A program made the position numbers and the translations under genes. Below, piece by piece: positions 1-7,790 of a stretch of 64,000 bases of DNA; position 1 is the stretch's first letter; the number at the start of each line of letters is the position of its first letter. Below the pieces are notes generated by a model that worked only from the letters and a program-made list of their open reading frames with translations, did not search any database and had not been told where the DNA came from. Source of the stretch: Kineosporia babensis (GTDB lineage: Bacteria > Actinomycetota > Actinomycetes > Actinomycetales > Kineosporiaceae); NCBI RefSeq assembly GCF_021129305.1, contig NZ_JAJOMB010000004.1, positions 186,001 through 250,000 of the forward strand, read 5' to 3'.

Positions 1-848
1 CCGGCGGCCTCGAGCAGCTTGCTGATCTTGCGGTAGGTCACGAACAGTTCTTCGTGCTTGACCGTGCCCAGGCCGTTGAGCAGCACCGCGGCCCGCTTCC
101 CGGCGCCCTCGGGCAGCTCGGCGAGCAGCCGCTCGACCAGCAGCTGAGCCAACTGGTCGGCGGTGGGCAGGTCGACCTCGTCGAGGCCGGGCTCACCGTG
201 GATGCCCAGCCCGATCGCCATCTTGCCCTCGGGCACGGTGAACAGCGGCTCGGAGGCACCGGGCAGGGTGCATCCGGAGAACGCCACGCCGATGCTGCGG
301 GTGCGGTCGTTGGCCCGCTGGGCCAGGTCGGTGACCTGGTCCAGCGAGAGACCGCGGGAGGCAGCCGCGCCGGCGATCTTGAAGACCACCAGGTCGCCGG
401 CGATACCCCGGCGCTTGGTGATCTCCTCGACCGAGGCGCTGCAGATGTCGTCGGTGACCCGGACGGTGCGGACCTGGATCCCGTTGTCCCGGAGGCGTTC
501 CTGCGCAGCGTCGAAGTTCAGGCAGTCGCCGGCGTAGTTGCCGTAGCTCAGCAGGACGCCCCCGCCGCGCTCGACGTTCTTGCTGACGCTGACCACCTGC
601 TGGGTGCTGGGCGAGGCGAAGACGTTGCCGAGCACCGCCCCGTCCGCCAGCCCCGGCCCGACCAGACCGGCGAAGGCCGGGTAGTGACCCGAGCCGCCGC
701 CGATCACCACGGCCACCTGCCCGTTCGGGGCCTCGGTGGCGCGGGCCACTCCGCCGGGCACGGCCACCACGCGATCGGCGTGGGCGGCGACGAAGCCCTC
801 GGTCATCTCGTCGGCGAAGGCCGCCGGATCGTTGACCAAGCGAGTCAT
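1..848 (-). CDS. Dihydroxyacetone kinase, DhaK domain (3' end outside window)
   Basis: Phosphorylates dihydroxyacetone or a related short ketose such as erythrulose, using ATP in stand-alone kinases; cytosolic. About 282 residues are present and the frame runs off the left edge, so it is not known whether a DhaL domain follows. GGGSGH at about residues 50-55 is the DhaK signature, and GIHGEPG at about 216-221 holds the histidine (about H217) that binds the substrate covalently. The ATG at 848-846 follows GGAGG eight bases upstream. The MFS carrier gene lies 32 bp upstream on the same strand, so the two probably form a transporter-kinase operon. The substrate is not readable; actinobacterial relatives next to such carriers act on tetroses and similar sugars (family knowledge). 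Confidence 0.9.
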   Translation of the reverse strand, partial: MTRLVNDPAAFADEMTEGFVAAHADRVVAVPGGVARATEAPNGQVAVVIGGGSGHYPAFAGLVGPGLADGAVLGNVFASPSTQQVVSVSKNVERGGGVLLSYGNYAGDCLNFDAAQERLRDNGIQVRTVRVTDDICSASVEEITKRRGIAGDLVVFKIAGAAASRGLSLDQVTDLAQRANDRTRSIGVAFSGCTLPGASEPLFTVPEGKMAIGLGIHGEPGLDEVDLPTADQLAQLLVERLLAELPEGAGKRAAVLLNGLGTVKHEELFVTYRKISKLLEAA

Positions 849-880
849 TGCAGTTTCCTCCGGGGGGTTTTACAGGAAGG

Positions 881-2263
881 TCAGTGCCCGGCCGAGACGG
901 TCGTGGACCGCTCGTCGGCGGAGACCTGCTGGCGGCGGCTGAGCGCCACCATGAGCACGCAGGAGACCAGCATCAGCGCGCCGACCAGGAAGAACGCCGG
1001 CTTGAAGTCGCCGCCGTTGGCGTCCTTGATCCAGCCGGTGACGAACGGGGCGGCGAAGCCGGCCAGGTTGCCCATGGTGTTGATCAGGGCGATACCGGCC
1101 GCCGCGGCGGCACCGGTGAGGAACTGCGTCGGCACGGTCCAGAAGTTGGGCAGCGCGGCGAAGATCGAGCAGGCGGTGACGGTGATGCAGGCGATGGTCA
1201 GCTGCGGGGAGCCGGCGTACAGGGCCAGCGGGATGCTGATCGCGCCGGTGAAGGCGGGGATCGCGATGTGCCCGGTCTTCACCCCGACCTTGGTGGCGTG
1301 CTTGGACACCAGGAACAGCACGATCGCGGCCGGCACGTACGGGATGGCGGTGATCAGGCCCTTCTCGACCAGGCCGAACTCGACGTCGTACTGCTCCTGG
1401 AAGCCGGAGATCACGGTCGGCAGGAAGAACGCCAGGGTGTACAGGCCGTAGATGAAGCCGAAGTAGATGGCGCTCAGGGTCCAGACCCGGCCGCTGGAGA
1501 GGGCGACCTTGAGGTCGGCCAGACCGTGACCGGACTTCTCCTCGGAGCCCTCCTTGGTGGCGTTCTCCTTGGCGATCGCGTCGGTCAGCCAGGCCTTCTC
1601 GGCGGTGTTCAGCCACTTGGCGTCGTTCGGGGAGTCGGCCAGGTAGAACCAGGCGATGACACCGACGATGATCGCCGGGGCGCCGACGCCGAGGAACATG
1701 AACCGCCAGCCCTCGAGGCCGAAGAACACACCGTCGTGGGTCATCAGCCAGCCGGCCAGCGGGGCGCCGATCACGCTGGTGAGCGGCTGGGCCAGGTAGA
1801 AGGTGGCCAGCACGCGGACCCGGTAGCGGGCCGGGACCCACAGGCTCAGGAAGAGGATCGCGCCGGGGAAGAAGCCGGCCTCGGCCACACCCAGGGCGAA
1901 CCGCAGCCAGGCGAGCTGGGTGAAGTCCTGGACCCAGGTGAACAGCACCGCGACGATGCCCCAGGTGACCATGATCCGGGCCAGCCAGCGGCGGGCGCCG
2001 AAGCGGTGCAGGGCCATGTTGCTGGGCAGTTCCAGCAGGATGTAACCGATGAAGAAGACACCCGACGCGAAGCCGTACTGAGCGGCGGTCAGCGCGAGGT
2101 CGTCTCCCATGCCGTTCGGCTCGGCGAAGCCGATGGCCGTGCGGTCCAGGTAGTTGATGAAGAACATCAGGGCGACGAACGGGACCAGCCGGATCGTCAC
2201 CTTCTTGATGGCCGACTTGGCCACGTCACTTTCGTGTGACTCGTCGAACGACGTCGTCGTCAT
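881..2263 (-). CDS. MFS transporter, anion:cation symporter (ACS) type
   Basis: A 460-residue inner-membrane proton-coupled importer with about 12 hydrophobic helices. The opening NYLDRTAIGFA and the later GVAEAGFFPGA are typical of the ACS branch, which carries sugar acids, phthalates and similar organic anions. I chose the ATG at 2263-2261 because GAAGGAGAG precedes it and helix 1 starts soon after; the frame is open further upstream but would run through the operator. It is the first gene of the unit that continues into the DhaK-type kinase and is divergent from a GntR/FadR regulator, which likely controls it. The exact substrate is unknown; a ketose or its acid precursor is inferred from the kinase. 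Confidence 0.9.
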   Translation of the reverse strand: MTTTSFDESHESDVAKSAIKKVTIRLVPFVALMFFINYLDRTAIGFAEPNGMGDDLALTAAQYGFASGVFFIGYILLELPSNMALHRFGARRWLARIMVTWGIVAVLFTWVQDFTQLAWLRFALGVAEAGFFPGAILFLSLWVPARYRVRVLATFYLAQPLTSVIGAPLAGWLMTHDGVFFGLEGWRFMFLGVGAPAIIVGVIAWFYLADSPNDAKWLNTAEKAWLTDAIAKENATKEGSEEKSGHGLADLKVALSSGRVWTLSAIYFGFIYGLYTLAFFLPTVISGFQEQYDVEFGLVEKGLITAIPYVPAAIVLFLVSKHATKVGVKTGHIAIPAFTGAISIPLALYAGSPQLTIACITVTACSIFAALPNFWTVPTQFLTGAAAAAGIALINTMGNLAGFAAPFVTGWIKDANGGDFKPAFFLVGALMLVSCVLMVALSRRQQVSADERSTTVSAGH

Positions 2264-2347
2264 CGGGACCTCTCCTTCGAGGGGCGGTGCCATGAAGCGT
2301 TGGGGCAAGGGGTGTCCGGACATCGTGGGGGGCACTGGTCTACCTGT

Positions 2348-2379
2348 CAACCGGTTGACCAATTTTGGTCGACCGGTTG
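2348..2379. promoter_or_regulatory. 32-bp inverted repeat, probable GntR/FadR operator
   Basis: Arms CAACCGGTTGACCAA and TTGGTCGACCGGTTG are inverted copies with one mismatch around a TT centre. The left half also contains the 14-bp perfect palindrome GTCAACCGGTTGAC (2346-2359), echoed 22 bp downstream in degenerate form, i.e. two helical turns away. It lies between the divergent carrier gene and the FCD regulator, just 5' of the regulator start, so the likely role is autoregulation plus control of the carrier-kinase unit. Confidence 0.75.
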
Positions 2380-2393
2380 CTAGGCTTCCGTGC

Positions 2394-3134
2394 GTGGCAG
2401 ACAACATGGACGGCTTGAATGCCGCCTTCGGGGGCACGATCAAGAGCTCGACGGCAATGGCCGAGGTCACACGGCGGTTGCTCGACTACATCGGCAGCGG
2501 TTCCTTGGCCGAGGGTGACCGTCTACCTCCGGAACGTCAGCTGGCCACCCACATGGGGGTCGGCCGCTCCGCCGTGCGCGAGGCCCTGGCGGCGCTGGAA
2601 ATACTCGGGATCGTCACGGTCCGTCCCGGCTCCGGAACGTACCTGTCCGGCGGAACGTCGGAGCTGCTCCCGCAGACCCTTTCGTGGGGCATCCTGCTGC
2701 GCTCGGACAAGACCCGGGAACTGATCGAGGTCCGGCAGAGCCTGGAGACCCAGGCCGCGCTGCTGGCCGCCACCCGGGTCTCGGCGGCCTCACTGCGCAC
2801 CCTGGCCGAGCACGTGGCCACGATGGAGAAGAACCTGCACGGCGACTTCCACAAGTTCGTCACCGCGGACATGCTGTTCCACCACGAGCTGGCCTCCAGT
2901 GCCGACAACGTGCTGCTGCGCGACATGCTGCAGAGCGTGCGCTCGCTGATCCGGGTGTGGGTCGAAAGGGCGCTGAACGACAGCGATCACGCCCAGCTCA
3001 CCCTCTCCGAGCACCGGGCGATCCTGACCGGCCTGGAGCAGCGTGACCCGGTGGCGGCCGCCGAGGCGATGCGCCAGCACATGCTCAGCGCCACCGAGCG
3101 CCTGCTCCCCACCCTCGACGTCGAGTCCGACTGA
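2394..3134 (+). CDS. GntR-family transcriptional regulator, FadR/FCD subfamily
   Basis: A 246-residue DNA-binding repressor or activator. The N-terminal winged helix contains GDRLPPERQLATHMGVGRSA followed by VREALAALE, the GntR hallmark, and the C-terminal all-helical FCD domain carries an acid- and histidine-rich metal/ligand pocket (FHHELA, SEHRAIL). Start choice: GTG at 2394 or ATG at 2406; neither has a strong ribosome site, so translation may be leaderless. The longer in-frame extension to 2154 was rejected because it would cross the operator and the divergent carrier gene. Divergent position implies it regulates the carrier-kinase operon, with a sugar acid or ketose derivative as probable effector (inference). 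Confidence 0.88.
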   Translation: MADNMDGLNAAFGGTIKSSTAMAEVTRRLLDYIGSGSLAEGDRLPPERQLATHMGVGRSAVREALAALEILGIVTVRPGSGTYLSGGTSELLPQTLSWGILLRSDKTRELIEVRQSLETQAALLAATRVSAASLRTLAEHVATMEKNLHGDFHKFVTADMLFHHELASSADNVLLRDMLQSVRSLIRVWVERALNDSDHAQLTLSEHRAILTGLEQRDPVAAAEAMRQHMLSATERLLPTLDVESD

Positions 3135-3185
3135 CCATCGGCCCAGCGGCCCGAACCCACTGACTGCGAAAGAAGTTTCACCCGA

Positions 3186-4037
3186 ATGGCCAGCACCGAG
3201 GAACCCGCCCCGTACGGCTCCGGCGCTTCTGCCGCAAAACCCGTCAAGCGGGTGCGAACCCACCACCTGCGCGAGATGAAGCAGCGCGGCGAGAAGTTCA
3301 CCATGCTCACCGCCTACGACATGTACACCGCGCAGGTCTTCGACGAGGCCGGCATCGACGTGCTGCTGGTCGGCGACTCGGCGGCGAACAACGTCTACGG
3401 CCACCGCACCTCGCTGCCGATCACCGTGGACGAGCTGATCCCGCTGGCCCGCGCGGTGGCCGCCTCGGCGTCCCGGGCGCTGGTGATGGGCGACCTGCCG
3501 TTCGGCTCGTACCAGGGTTCCCCCGAGCAGGCCTGGGACACCGCGGCCCGGTTCATGAAAGAGGCCGGGGTGGCGGCGATCAAGCTCGAGGGCGGCGCCG
3601 CGATGGCCCCGCAGATCGAGCGCCTGGCCAAGGGCGGGATCCCGGTCTGCGCGCACATCGGTTTCACCCCGCAGTACGAGCACGCTCTGGGCGGCTACCG
3701 GGTGCAGGGCCGGGCCGAGGCCGCCGACCGGGTGTTGCAGGACGCTTTGGCCGCTCAGGAGGCCGGGGCGTTCTGCGTTCTGATGGAGATGGTCCCGGCC
3801 GAGCTGGCCGCCAAGATCAGCGCCCAGCTGGAGATCCCGACGATCGGGATCGGCGCCGGCAACGGCACCGACGGCCAGGTGCTGGTCTGGCAGGACGCGT
3901 TCGGGCTGAACACCGGGCGGCTGCCGCGCTTCGTCAAGCAGTACGCAGATCTGCGCGGTGTGCTGCTGGAGGGGGCCAAGGCGTACGCGGCCGACGTGAA
4001 GGGCGGAACGTTCCCCGCCCCGGAACACGGCTTCTGA
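3186..4037 (+). CDS. panB: 3-methyl-2-oxobutanoate hydroxymethyltransferase
   Basis: First committed step of pantothenate (CoA) synthesis: transfers a hydroxymethyl group from 5,10-methylene-THF to 2-oxoisovalerate, giving ketopantoate; cytosolic TIM-barrel enzyme. The 283 residues match the family length plus a short variable N-terminus. Conserved blocks seen are MLTAYD, VGDSAANN, MGDLPFGSY, AIKLEGG, the catalytic-Glu segment LMEMVPAELA, and TIGIGAGNGTDGQVLVWQD. It lies 51 bp after the GntR gene but ends in its own strong hairpin, and neighbours are unrelated, so it is probably an independent gene. No panC or panD is nearby. The start at 3186 has only a weak purine stretch (GAAAGAAG) upstream. 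Confidence 0.96.
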   Translation: MASTEEPAPYGSGASAAKPVKRVRTHHLREMKQRGEKFTMLTAYDMYTAQVFDEAGIDVLLVGDSAANNVYGHRTSLPITVDELIPLARAVAASASRALVMGDLPFGSYQGSPEQAWDTAARFMKEAGVAAIKLEGGAAMAPQIERLAKGGIPVCAHIGFTPQYEHALGGYRVQGRAEAADRVLQDALAAQEAGAFCVLMEMVPAELAAKISAQLEIPTIGIGAGNGTDGQVLVWQDAFGLNTGRLPRFVKQYADLRGVLLEGAKAYAADVKGGTFPAPEHGF

Positions 4038-4050
4038 GGCCACCGAAAGG

Positions 4051-4085
4051 TTTTCGCCGGGCGAATCCGAATCGCCCGGCGAAAA
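4051..4085 (+). terminator. Intrinsic terminator after panB
   Basis: A 14-bp perfect stem (arms TTTTCGCCGGGCGA and TCGCCCGGCGAAAA) with a 7-nt loop starts 13 bp after the panB stop codon. No T-run follows, which is usual for actinobacterial hairpins. Confidence 0.8.
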
Positions 4086-4165
4086 CACCTGTCCGGATCG
4101 GGACTTTGGTCCCTATCTGATCGAAACCCCGCGCTCGCGAGCGACGGGGCAATAGCGTCACCGGC

Positions 4166-4498
4166 ATGAAACGCGTCGTAGCCCTCACCCTCACCGCGGC
4201 CGTCTGCCTGGTCGGCCCGGTCGCCGTCTCCTCGTCCGCCTCGGCCGCGCCGGCCGCCGCCCAGAGCACCAGCTCCGAGTACCAGGTGGCGGCGAAGAAG
4301 AAGGTCAAGAAGTACAAGAACTGCACGGCCCTGAACAAGGACTTCAAGCACGGCATCCGCAAGAAGGGCGGCAAGGACAAGGTCCGGGGCAAGAGCGACC
4401 CGGTGCCCGCCAAGCTGATCCCGATCCGCACCAAGCTGTACAACGCCAACACCAAGCTGGACCGCGACAAGGACGGCGTGGCCTGCGAGAAGGCCTGA
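4166..4498 (+). CDS. Secreted Excalibur calcium-binding domain protein
   Basis: A 110-residue exported protein. Residues 1 to about 28 form a Sec signal peptide (KR, hydrophobic core, SASAAPA cleavage region). A Lys-rich stretch (AAKKKVKKYKNC) leads into the C-terminal Excalibur domain, with paired cysteines (KNCTALN and VACEKA) and the EF-loop-like DRDKDGVACE. Excalibur domains bind Ca2+ and occur on surface proteins of actinobacteria and firmicutes; the role of stand-alone forms is unknown. The domain here carries an unusual Lys/Arg-rich insert (IRKKGGKDKVRGK). A strong hairpin ends the transcript. Confidence 0.87.
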   Translation: MKRVVALTLTAAVCLVGPVAVSSSASAAPAAAQSTSSEYQVAAKKKVKKYKNCTALNKDFKHGIRKKGGKDKVRGKSDPVPAKLIPIRTKLYNANTKLDRDKDGVACEKA

Positions 4499-4503
4499 AA
4501 CAG

Positions 4504-4533
4504 CAGAAGCCCCCGCCGCGGCGGGGGCTTCTG
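4504..4533. terminator. Terminator between the Excalibur gene and ahpF
   Basis: A perfect 30-nt palindrome (15-bp arms, CAGAAGCCCCCGCCG and its complement) followed on the + strand by GTTTTGC. It lies between the two convergent stop codons and can serve both directions, although only the + strand has a T-rich tail. Confidence 0.88.
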
Positions 4534-4541
4534 GTTTTGCT

Positions 4542-6098
4542 TCAGGAGGTGCGGATCAGGTGGTCGAAGGCGCTGAGCGCGGCCTTCGCCCCGTCGCCCG
4601 CCGCCGCCACGATCTGCTTGTACGGCACCGTGGTGCAGTCACCGGCCGCGAACACGCCCGCCGCCGTGGTGGCACCCGCGGCGTCGATCACGACCTCGCC
4701 CCGGCCGTTCAGTTCCAGGGCGCCGGTCAGCCAGTCGGTGTTCGGCAGCAGCCCGATCTGGACGAAGACGCCCTCGACGGCCAGTTCCTGCTCGGAACCA
4801 TCGCGCCGGTCGCGGTACTTCAGCCCGGTCACCTTGCGGCCGTCGCCGGCCACCTCGGTGGTCTGGGCCTGGGTGAGCACCGTGACGTTGGGCAGGCTGT
4901 GCAGCTTGCGCTGCAGCACCTCGTCGGCGATCAGCTGCTCGCCGAACTCCAGCAGGGTGACCTGGGTGGCCAGGCCGGCCAGGTCGATCGCGGCCTCGAC
5001 ACCGGAGTTCCCGCCGCCGATCACCGCCACCGGCTTGCCCTTGAACAGCGGGCCGTCGCAGTGCGGGCAGAAGGTGACGCCCTTGTTGCGGTACTCCTGC
5101 TCCCCCGGCACGTCCATGGTGCGCCACCGGGCTCCGGCCGCGACCACCACCGTGCGCGAGCGCAGCACCGCCCCGGTCTCGAGTTCGACCTCGTGCAGCC
5201 CGGTCTCGACGTCGGTGTGCAGTTTGGCCGCCCGCTGACGGGGCATCACGTCGACCTCGTAGCCGCGCACGTGCTGTTCCAGCGCAGCCGCGAACTGGGT
5301 GCCCTCGGTGTGCGGCACCGACGGGAAGTTCTCGATCCCGGCGGTGTCGAGCACCTGGCCGCCCAGCCGCTCGGCCAGCAGCCCGGTGCGAATTCCCTTG
5401 CGGGCCGCGTACATCGCCGCGGTCGCGCCGGCCGGGCCACCGCCGACCACGAGCACGTCGAACGGCTCCTTGTCGTTCAGCGCAGCGCTCTCCCGCGAGG
5501 CGCTGCCGGTGTCGAGCCGGGCCACGATCTCGGCCAGCTCCATCCGGCCCTGCCCGAACAGCTCACCGTTGAGGTACACGGCGGGCACGCTGAGCACCTC
5601 GCGCTCGGCCACCTCGGCGGCGAAAGCGCCACCCTCGATGGCGGTGTGCGTGATGTTCGGGTTCAGCGCGCTCATCGTGTTCAGCGCCTGCACCACGTCC
5701 GGGCAGTTCTGGCAGGTGAGCGAGAAGTACGTCTCGAAGTGCAGCGGCCCGCTCAGAGCCCGCACCGCGTCGAGCAGTTCGGCCTCGTGCCGCGGCGGGT
5801 GCCCGCCCACATGCAGCAGAGCCAGCACCAAAGAGGTGAATTCGTGGCCCAGCGGAACGCCGGCGAAGCGCACTCCGGAGCCGCTGCCCGGGGTGGTAAT
5901 CAGGAACGACGGCTTACGGACGTCCGCGGCCGGGTCCTCCCGGACGGTGACCTTCGCGCTGGCGGCGCGGACATCGTCCAAAAGCTCCCGGGTCTGCTGC
6001 CCGGCCTTGCTGTCGTCCAGGGTGGCGACGAGTTCGACCGGGTGGCGCAGGTTCTGCAGGTAGGCGGCGAGCTGGGTCTTCAGGCCAGCGTCGAGCAT
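4542..6098 (-). CDS. ahpF: Alkyl hydroperoxide reductase subunit F
   Basis: A 518-residue FAD- and NAD(P)H-dependent reductase that recharges AhpC. The N-terminal tandem thioredoxin folds carry C129-Q-N-C132; the thioredoxin-reductase part has the FAD motif GGGPAG (219-224), redox pair CPHC (C344/C347) and nucleotide motif GGGNSG (361-366). All three redox and cofactor sites are intact and length is normal for AhpF. The ATG (6098-6096) overlaps the ahpC stop (TGATG), so the two are translationally coupled. Many actinobacteria use AhpD instead, so the enterobacterial-type AhpCF pair is worth noting. No oxyR gene is adjacent. Confidence 0.95.
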   Translation of the reverse strand: MLDAGLKTQLAAYLQNLRHPVELVATLDDSKAGQQTRELLDDVRAASAKVTVREDPAADVRKPSFLITTPGSGSGVRFAGVPLGHEFTSLVLALLHVGGHPPRHEAELLDAVRALSGPLHFETYFSLTCQNCPDVVQALNTMSALNPNITHTAIEGGAFAAEVAEREVLSVPAVYLNGELFGQGRMELAEIVARLDTGSASRESAALNDKEPFDVLVVGGGPAGATAAMYAARKGIRTGLLAERLGGQVLDTAGIENFPSVPHTEGTQFAAALEQHVRGYEVDVMPRQRAAKLHTDVETGLHEVELETGAVLRSRTVVVAAGARWRTMDVPGEQEYRNKGVTFCPHCDGPLFKGKPVAVIGGGNSGVEAAIDLAGLATQVTLLEFGEQLIADEVLQRKLHSLPNVTVLTQAQTTEVAGDGRKVTGLKYRDRRDGSEQELAVEGVFVQIGLLPNTDWLTGALELNGRGEVVIDAAGATTAAGVFAAGDCTTVPYKQIVAAAGDGAKAALSAFDHLIRTS

Positions 6099-6661
6099 CA
6101 GATCTTGCCCACGAGCTCGAGGGACGGGGTCAGGGTCTCGGCGCCCTCTTCCCACTTGGCCGGGCAGACCTCACCCGGGTGGGCGTCGATGTACTGCGCG
6201 GCCTTGACCCGGCGCAGCAGGTCGGTGGCGTTGCGGCCGATGCCGTTGTCGTGGACCTCGACGGTGCGGATCTTGCCCTCGGGGTCGATCACGAACGAGC
6301 CGCGCAGCGCCTGGCCGGCGTCCTCGATCAGCACCTCGAAGTTGCGGGAGAGCTCCTGGGTCATGTCGGCCAGCAGCGCATACTGCACCTTGCCGACCGC
6401 CTCGGACGTCTCGTGCCAGGCCTTGTGCGCGAAGTGGCTGTCGGTGGAGGCGCCGTAGACCTCGCAGCCGATCGCCTGGAACTCCTCGTAGATGCCGGCC
6501 AGGTCCTCCAGCTCGGTCGGGCAGACGAAGGTGAAGTCGCCCGGGTAGAAGACGATGACGCTCCACTTGCCCTTCAGGTCCTCGTCGGTGACCGTCAGGA
6601 ACTTGCCCTGCTGGTAGGCGTTGACGCTGAACGGCTTCACGACGGAGTTGATGAGTGACAC
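6098..6661 (-). CDS. ahpC: Alkyl hydroperoxide reductase subunit C (typical 2-Cys peroxiredoxin)
   Basis: Reduces hydrogen peroxide, organic hydroperoxides and peroxynitrite; cytosolic decamer-forming peroxiredoxin of 187 residues, the usual AhpC1 length. Peroxidatic cysteine C47 is in FVCPTE and resolving cysteine C166 in EVCPAKW, with the GGLG-like sensitivity region represented by DNGIGRN. First gene of the ahpC-ahpF operon, one-base stop/start overlap with ahpF. A peroxide-responsive promoter is expected in the upstream gap but cannot be assigned by eye. Confidence 0.96.
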   Translation of the reverse strand: MSLINSVVKPFSVNAYQQGKFLTVTDEDLKGKWSVIVFYPGDFTFVCPTELEDLAGIYEEFQAIGCEVYGASTDSHFAHKAWHETSEAVGKVQYALLADMTQELSRNFEVLIEDAGQALRGSFVIDPEGKIRTVEVHDNGIGRNATDLLRRVKAAQYIDAHPGEVCPAKWEEGAETLTPSLELVGKI

Positions 6662-6928
6662 TGCCGGTCCTCTTTCTCAGGGCGCGCGCGAGGGATCGCG
6701 GGCGGACGGGGGGATCGATACCGGCGACGGTGCCAGCGCGCCCGGCAGGCCGATCCGGAGTCCGGTTCGGCCGACGGGGAGTCGAAAAGCAGCACAGGCA
6801 GAGCGGATCGGGCCCGTTCTCGCTGCCGCCCCCGACTATAGGGCCCGAGGCTTATCTTGATCCAGTCCAGTCTTGAGGGGTGGGATGAGATCCCGGTTAC
6901 TCCTGGCGGAGGGAACCAAAACGGCAGA
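6662..6928. promoter_or_regulatory. ahpC upstream region (no gene)
   Basis: About 265 bp between ahpC and the carbonic-anhydrase terminator with no supported coding frame. On the - strand a TATAGT hexamer (6840-6835) could be a -10 element for ahpC, but no convincing -35 was found at the right distance and no clear OxyR half-sites were recognised. Confidence 0.35.
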
Positions 6929-6957
6929 GCCCCCTGATCACGATGTGATCAGGGGGC
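6929..6957 (-). terminator. Intrinsic terminator after the carbonic anhydrase gene
   Basis: A 12-bp perfect stem (GCCCCCTGATCA) with a 5-nt loop. On the - strand it follows the carbonic anhydrase stop by 26 bp, and CTCTGCCGTTTTGG trails it. Confidence 0.85.
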
Positions 6958-6983
6958 CCGCAGTGCCGAGGACCGGCGGAGGA

Positions 6984-7694
6984 TCAGGCGGGGTTGGTCA
7001 GGTTCGCCCGGACCGGGTGCACCAGACCGGAGCTGAGCTCGTAGGTCGCGGCCAGCACGCCGAGGGTGTTACCGGCCACCGCGTCACGCAGGATGCCCGA
7101 GCGGGACTGCAGCAGCTGCGCGGTGGAGTCCGCGTGCCACTGGGTGAGCTCCTCCAGGTCGACCAGACCGGAGTTCTGGCCGGTGGCCATGTCGCAGGTC
7201 AGCTTGGAGACCACGTCGCGGATGTAGCCGCCGGGCACGGTGCCGTCGGCCAGGGTCTGGTGCGCGGCCTTGATCGCGCCGCACTTCTCGTGACCGAGGA
7301 CCAGCACCAGGTCCACGCCCAGGGCGGCGATCGCGTACTCCAGCGAGCCGAGCACCGCGTCATCGACCGCGTGGCCGGCCGTGCGGACCACGAACACGTC
7401 GCCCAGACCCTGGTCGAACACGATCTCCGGGGGCGTGCGCGAGTCGGCGCAGCTCAGGATCGCGGCGAACGGCTGCTGGCCGGCCACCAGGTCGGCCCGG
7501 CGCTGCTGGTTGCGGCTCTGGCCGGCCCGGCTCTGGCCGTTCACCCAGCGGGCGTTGCCCTGCTGCAGCTTGGCCCAGGCCTGGGCGGCCCGGTCGCTGG
7601 TGAAGCTGACGGGTACTGCCTGCGCCTTACGCTGCCCGGGCAGGCTCTTCGCCTTGACCTGCGCGGGCTTGGACGTCGCGGTGCGCGTGCTCAT
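6984..7694 (-). CDS. Beta-class carbonic anhydrase
   Basis: Interconverts CO2 and bicarbonate; cytosolic zinc enzyme of 236 residues. Zinc ligands are C82 (in SCADSR, with D84-R86 dyad), H135 and C138 (GHEKCGA). The first 35 residues are a basic, Ser/Ala/Lys-rich tail not needed for the fold and without a signal-peptide hydrophobic core. It lies downstream of the GAF chemotaxis gene with a hairpin between them, so it is probably transcribed separately. No SulP-type bicarbonate transporter is nearby. The ATG start at 7694 is the first Met before the basic tail. Confidence 0.94.
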   Translation of the reverse strand: MSTRTATSKPAQVKAKSLPGQRKAQAVPVSFTSDRAAQAWAKLQQGNARWVNGQSRAGQSRNQQRRADLVAGQQPFAAILSCADSRTPPEIVFDQGLGDVFVVRTAGHAVDDAVLGSLEYAIAALGVDLVLVLGHEKCGAIKAAHQTLADGTVPGGYIRDVVSKLTCDMATGQNSGLVDLEELTQWHADSTAQLLQSRSGILRDAVAGNTLGVLAATYELSSGLVHPVRANLTNPA

Positions 7695-7727
7695 GTGTCT
7701 TCTTTCCTAGATGAAAGCCAGGGGAGA

Positions 7728-7761
7728 CCGGGCCGGCCCGCCTTCGTGCAGGCCGGCCCGG
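7728..7761 (-). terminator. Hairpin after the chemotaxis receptor gene
   Basis: Perfect 11-bp arms CCGGGCCGGCC and GGCCGGCCCGG around a 12-nt loop, 29 bp after the receptor stop and 33 bp before the carbonic anhydrase start on the - strand. No T-run follows, so it may attenuate rather than fully terminate. Confidence 0.6.
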
Positions 7762-7790
7762 GTGGAACCGGATCGGTACGCAGCCGCAGA

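Noticed and set aside
2154-2405. Longer N-terminus for the GntR regulator
   Set aside because: It would cross the divergent carrier start and the 32-bp operator and adds residues unlike the family.
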